Shown here piece by piece: positions 6,830 through 8,176 of a DNA stretch of 8,176 nt. The stretch's first letter is position 1, and each line of letters starts with the position of its first letter. A program made the translations under genes and the position numbers. Under the pieces are notes generated by a model. It worked only from the letters and a program-made list of their open reading frames with translations. It was not told the DNA's origin and searched no databases. Source of the stretch: an uncultured Pirellulaceae bacterium (GTDB lineage: Bacteria > Planctomycetota > Planctomycetia > Pirellulales > Pirellulaceae); NCBI GenBank assembly GCA_934255105.1, contig CAKQNH010000174.1, positions 1 through 8,176 on the forward strand. Direction: 5' to 3'.

Positions 6830-8176
6830 CTAGTTTAGCACGATGAAACGCGAGCCGTTTTCCGTGCGTACGAGCAGGAGCGTGCCGCTACCTCCGCCGC
6901 TCTGCTCCATGGCGGTGACAAACTCATCCACCGACTTAATCGGCTGGCGATTGACTTGGCTGATCACCATACCCGTTTCCAGCCCTGCCTCTGCGGCTGG
7001 ACTGTTCTCGCTGACAGCCGTAATGACCACCCCACTAACGCCGGTCAGCCCCAATTGTTGAGACACCTCTGCGTCCAGGGGAGCGACTTCGAGACCGAAA
7101 TTCTCCATGCGTTTGCTAGGACGAACTTCACTTTTTGCAGGTCCACGTGCGCCGAAGTTCTCGGGTTGCTCTTCGGGTTTGTAACTCAACTGCTTCGGTT
7201 TGCCGTCGCGGATAACGTCAATCTTGAGCTGCTTGCCGAACTCGGACCGCTCGACGGCCAACTGCAGTTGCTGTGGATTGGCCACCGGCTGACCATCGAA
7301 CTTTACGATCACGTCGCCAGTTTGCAAGCCACTCTTGGCGGCTGGGGTCGTCGGGTAGACGTCTGTTACCGCTACACCGCTACGAGGTGCCACACCAAGT
7401 TGCTTGGCTAGGTCTTGATTGACCGGTTGAATACCAACGCCCAAGTAGGCTCGACGCACGGTACCATTGCTGACCAGTTGATCACTAACCCACCGCGCCA
7501 GATTGGAGGGGATGGCGAAACCGATCCCTTCATTGCCACCGCTGCGAGACGAAATGGCGGTATTGATTCCAATCACTTCGCCGCGCAAATTGCACAGCGG
7601 GCCTCCGCTATTGCCGGGGTTGATGGCCGCATCGGTCTGCAAAAAGTTTTCGCGTGCTGTGATACCCATCGCGCGATTCTTGGCGCTGATGATTCCCGCA
7701 GTGACCGTGCTTTCGAGTCCAAAAGGCTGCCCTAGAGCGACGACCCAGTCGCCGATTTCGACTTCGTCGCTATTGCCCAGTGGCGCCGCCACGAGGTCGG
7801 TCGCATCGATCTTGACTACGGCCACGTCAGTTTGCGGGTCTGTCCACACTTCGACGGCTTTAAACTCGCGCCCATCGTGCGTTTTGACGGTTACCTCTCC
7901 CCCCCCCGCGACCACGTGATTATTGGTCAGGACGATTCCGGAGGCGTCGATGATCACGCCAGAACCGATACCGCCGGGAGACGGTTGCCCACGCATACGT
8001 CCTTGGGGAGACATGCCTCCGGGCGGGACTGCGCGAAAATTATGACCGCGAAACATGTCCTCAAACGGGGTCCCTTTGAAGGGATCTCCACCGTCGAAGG
8101 GGAATCCATCCTGAGATGGTGCCGAGTTATGAATCTCAGGATGGACCCCGGCCTTCGCCGGGGTGACACCGCGAAA
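6830..8176 (-). CDS. htrA: HtrA/Deg-family serine protease with two PDZ domains (5' end outside window)
   Basis: This is a periplasmic protease and chaperone that degrades misfolded envelope proteins. The chymotrypsin-fold triad is intact: His in TNNHVV (codon 7916-7918), Asp in QTDVAVVKID (codon 7826-7828) and Ser in GNSGGPL (codon 7607-7609). Two PDZ domains follow: PDZ1 (about 7450-7200, starting near YLGVGIQ) and PDZ2 (about 7090-6840, with LGLTGVSGVVITAV). Both bind peptide C-termini and control the protease. The first in-window ATG is at 8056, but the frame stays open with no stop to the window edge. The residues upstream (FPFDGGDPFKGTPFEDMFRG) look like the Phe/Gly-rich LA-loop region of HtrA proteins. 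The true start, signal peptide and first beta strand therefore lie beyond 8176. Two oddities are a G9 run (7899-7907) just after the catalytic His codon, and a palindromic element translated in the loop at 8105-8164. Confidence 0.93.
   Translation of the reverse strand, partial: FRGVTPAKAGVHPEIHNSAPSQDGFPFDGGDPFKGTPFEDMFRGHNFRAVPPGGMSPQGRMRGQPSPGGIGSGVIIDASGIVLTNNHVVAGGGEVTVKTHDGREFKAVEVWTDPQTDVAVVKIDATDLVAAPLGNSDEVEIGDWVVALGQPFGLESTVTAGIISAKNRAMGITARENFLQTDAAINPGNSGGPLCNLRGEVIGINTAISSRSGGNEGIGFAIPSNLARWVSDQLVSNGTVRRAYLGVGIQPVNQDLAKQLGVAPRSGVAVTDVYPTTPAAKSGLQTGDVIVKFDGQPVANPQQLQLAVERSEFGKQLKIDVIRDGKPKQLSYKPEEQPENFGARGPAKSEVRPSKRMENFGLEVAPLDAEVSQQLGLTGVSGVVITAVSENSPAAEAGLETGMVISQVNRQPIKSVDEFVTAMEQSGGGSGTLLLVRTENGSRFIVLN
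8105..8164. repeat. Paired inverted repeats resembling a dispersed palindromic element, inside the protease frame
   Basis: TCCATCCTGAGAT (8105-8117) is the perfect 13-bp reverse complement of 8133-8145 across a 15-base spacer. It is directly followed by ACCCCGGC (8145-8152) paired with GCCGGGGT (8157-8164) across a CTTC loop. The second hairpin resembles the 'CCCCGGC-GAAG-GCCGGGG' palindromes I recall as dispersed repeats in many bacteria, whose translations read like V-x-PAKAG. Here the protease frame reads VTPAKAGVHPE through it. The element may extend past the window edge. Confidence 0.65.

Noticed and set aside
8054..8056. Protease start at the ATG at 8056
   Set aside because: It would give a protein lacking a signal peptide and the first strand of the protease fold, while the frame is open to the window edge with HtrA-like residues upstream.
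7954..8169. 71-codon minus-strand frame overlapping the protease 5' region
   Set aside because: It is out of frame with the protease and reads through the palindromic element; no gene features.
1..8176. CRISPR arrays, tRNA or rRNA genes, insertion-sequence or phage genes
   Set aside because: I saw no spaced direct repeats, cloverleaf-like segments, transposase or integrase motifs in the window.

Overview
The window looks like chromosomal DNA from a planctomycete, probably near the Pirellulaceae. This is an inference from protein style (glmS, a periplasm-facing sensor kinase, an HtrA protease with a Gly/Pro-rich loop), moderate-to-high G+C, sparse Shine-Dalgarno sites and loose gene packing. 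I could not run a search to confirm it.

Layout from left to right. Positions 1-184 (minus) hold the N-terminus of a gene leaving the window, probably a 3-dehydroquinate synthase-like (EboD-type) cyclase. A 300-bp divergent intergenic region follows, with a G-rich tract and a small palindrome. Positions 486-3324 (plus) carry a NUDIX hydrolase, a full-length glmS and a 72-residue uncharacterised protein with a good Shine-Dalgarno site. A short convergent gap with two weak hairpins separates these from a block read entirely on the minus strand. In transcription order that block is: an HtrA/Deg-type serine protease (open at the right edge), a membrane sensor histidine kinase, a small secreted protein 29 bp behind it, and a membrane fatty-acid desaturase.

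Functional reading. GlmS feeds hexosamine synthesis for the envelope. The desaturase adjusts membrane lipid fluidity. The protease, kinase and exported small protein together suggest an envelope-sensing or quality-control neighbourhood. No response regulator is visible beside the kinase. A strong 14-bp perfect hairpin, preceded by a second imperfect one, separates the protease from the kinase, so these two are probably separate transcription units.

The most unusual signal is at the right edge. A compact pair of inverted repeats, typical of dispersed palindromic elements, lies inside the open reading frame of the HtrA protease. It is translated in frame in what should be a surface loop ahead of the catalytic core. 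A run of nine G's sits just after the catalytic histidine codon of the same gene. The rest of the window reads as ordinary housekeeping and envelope genes.
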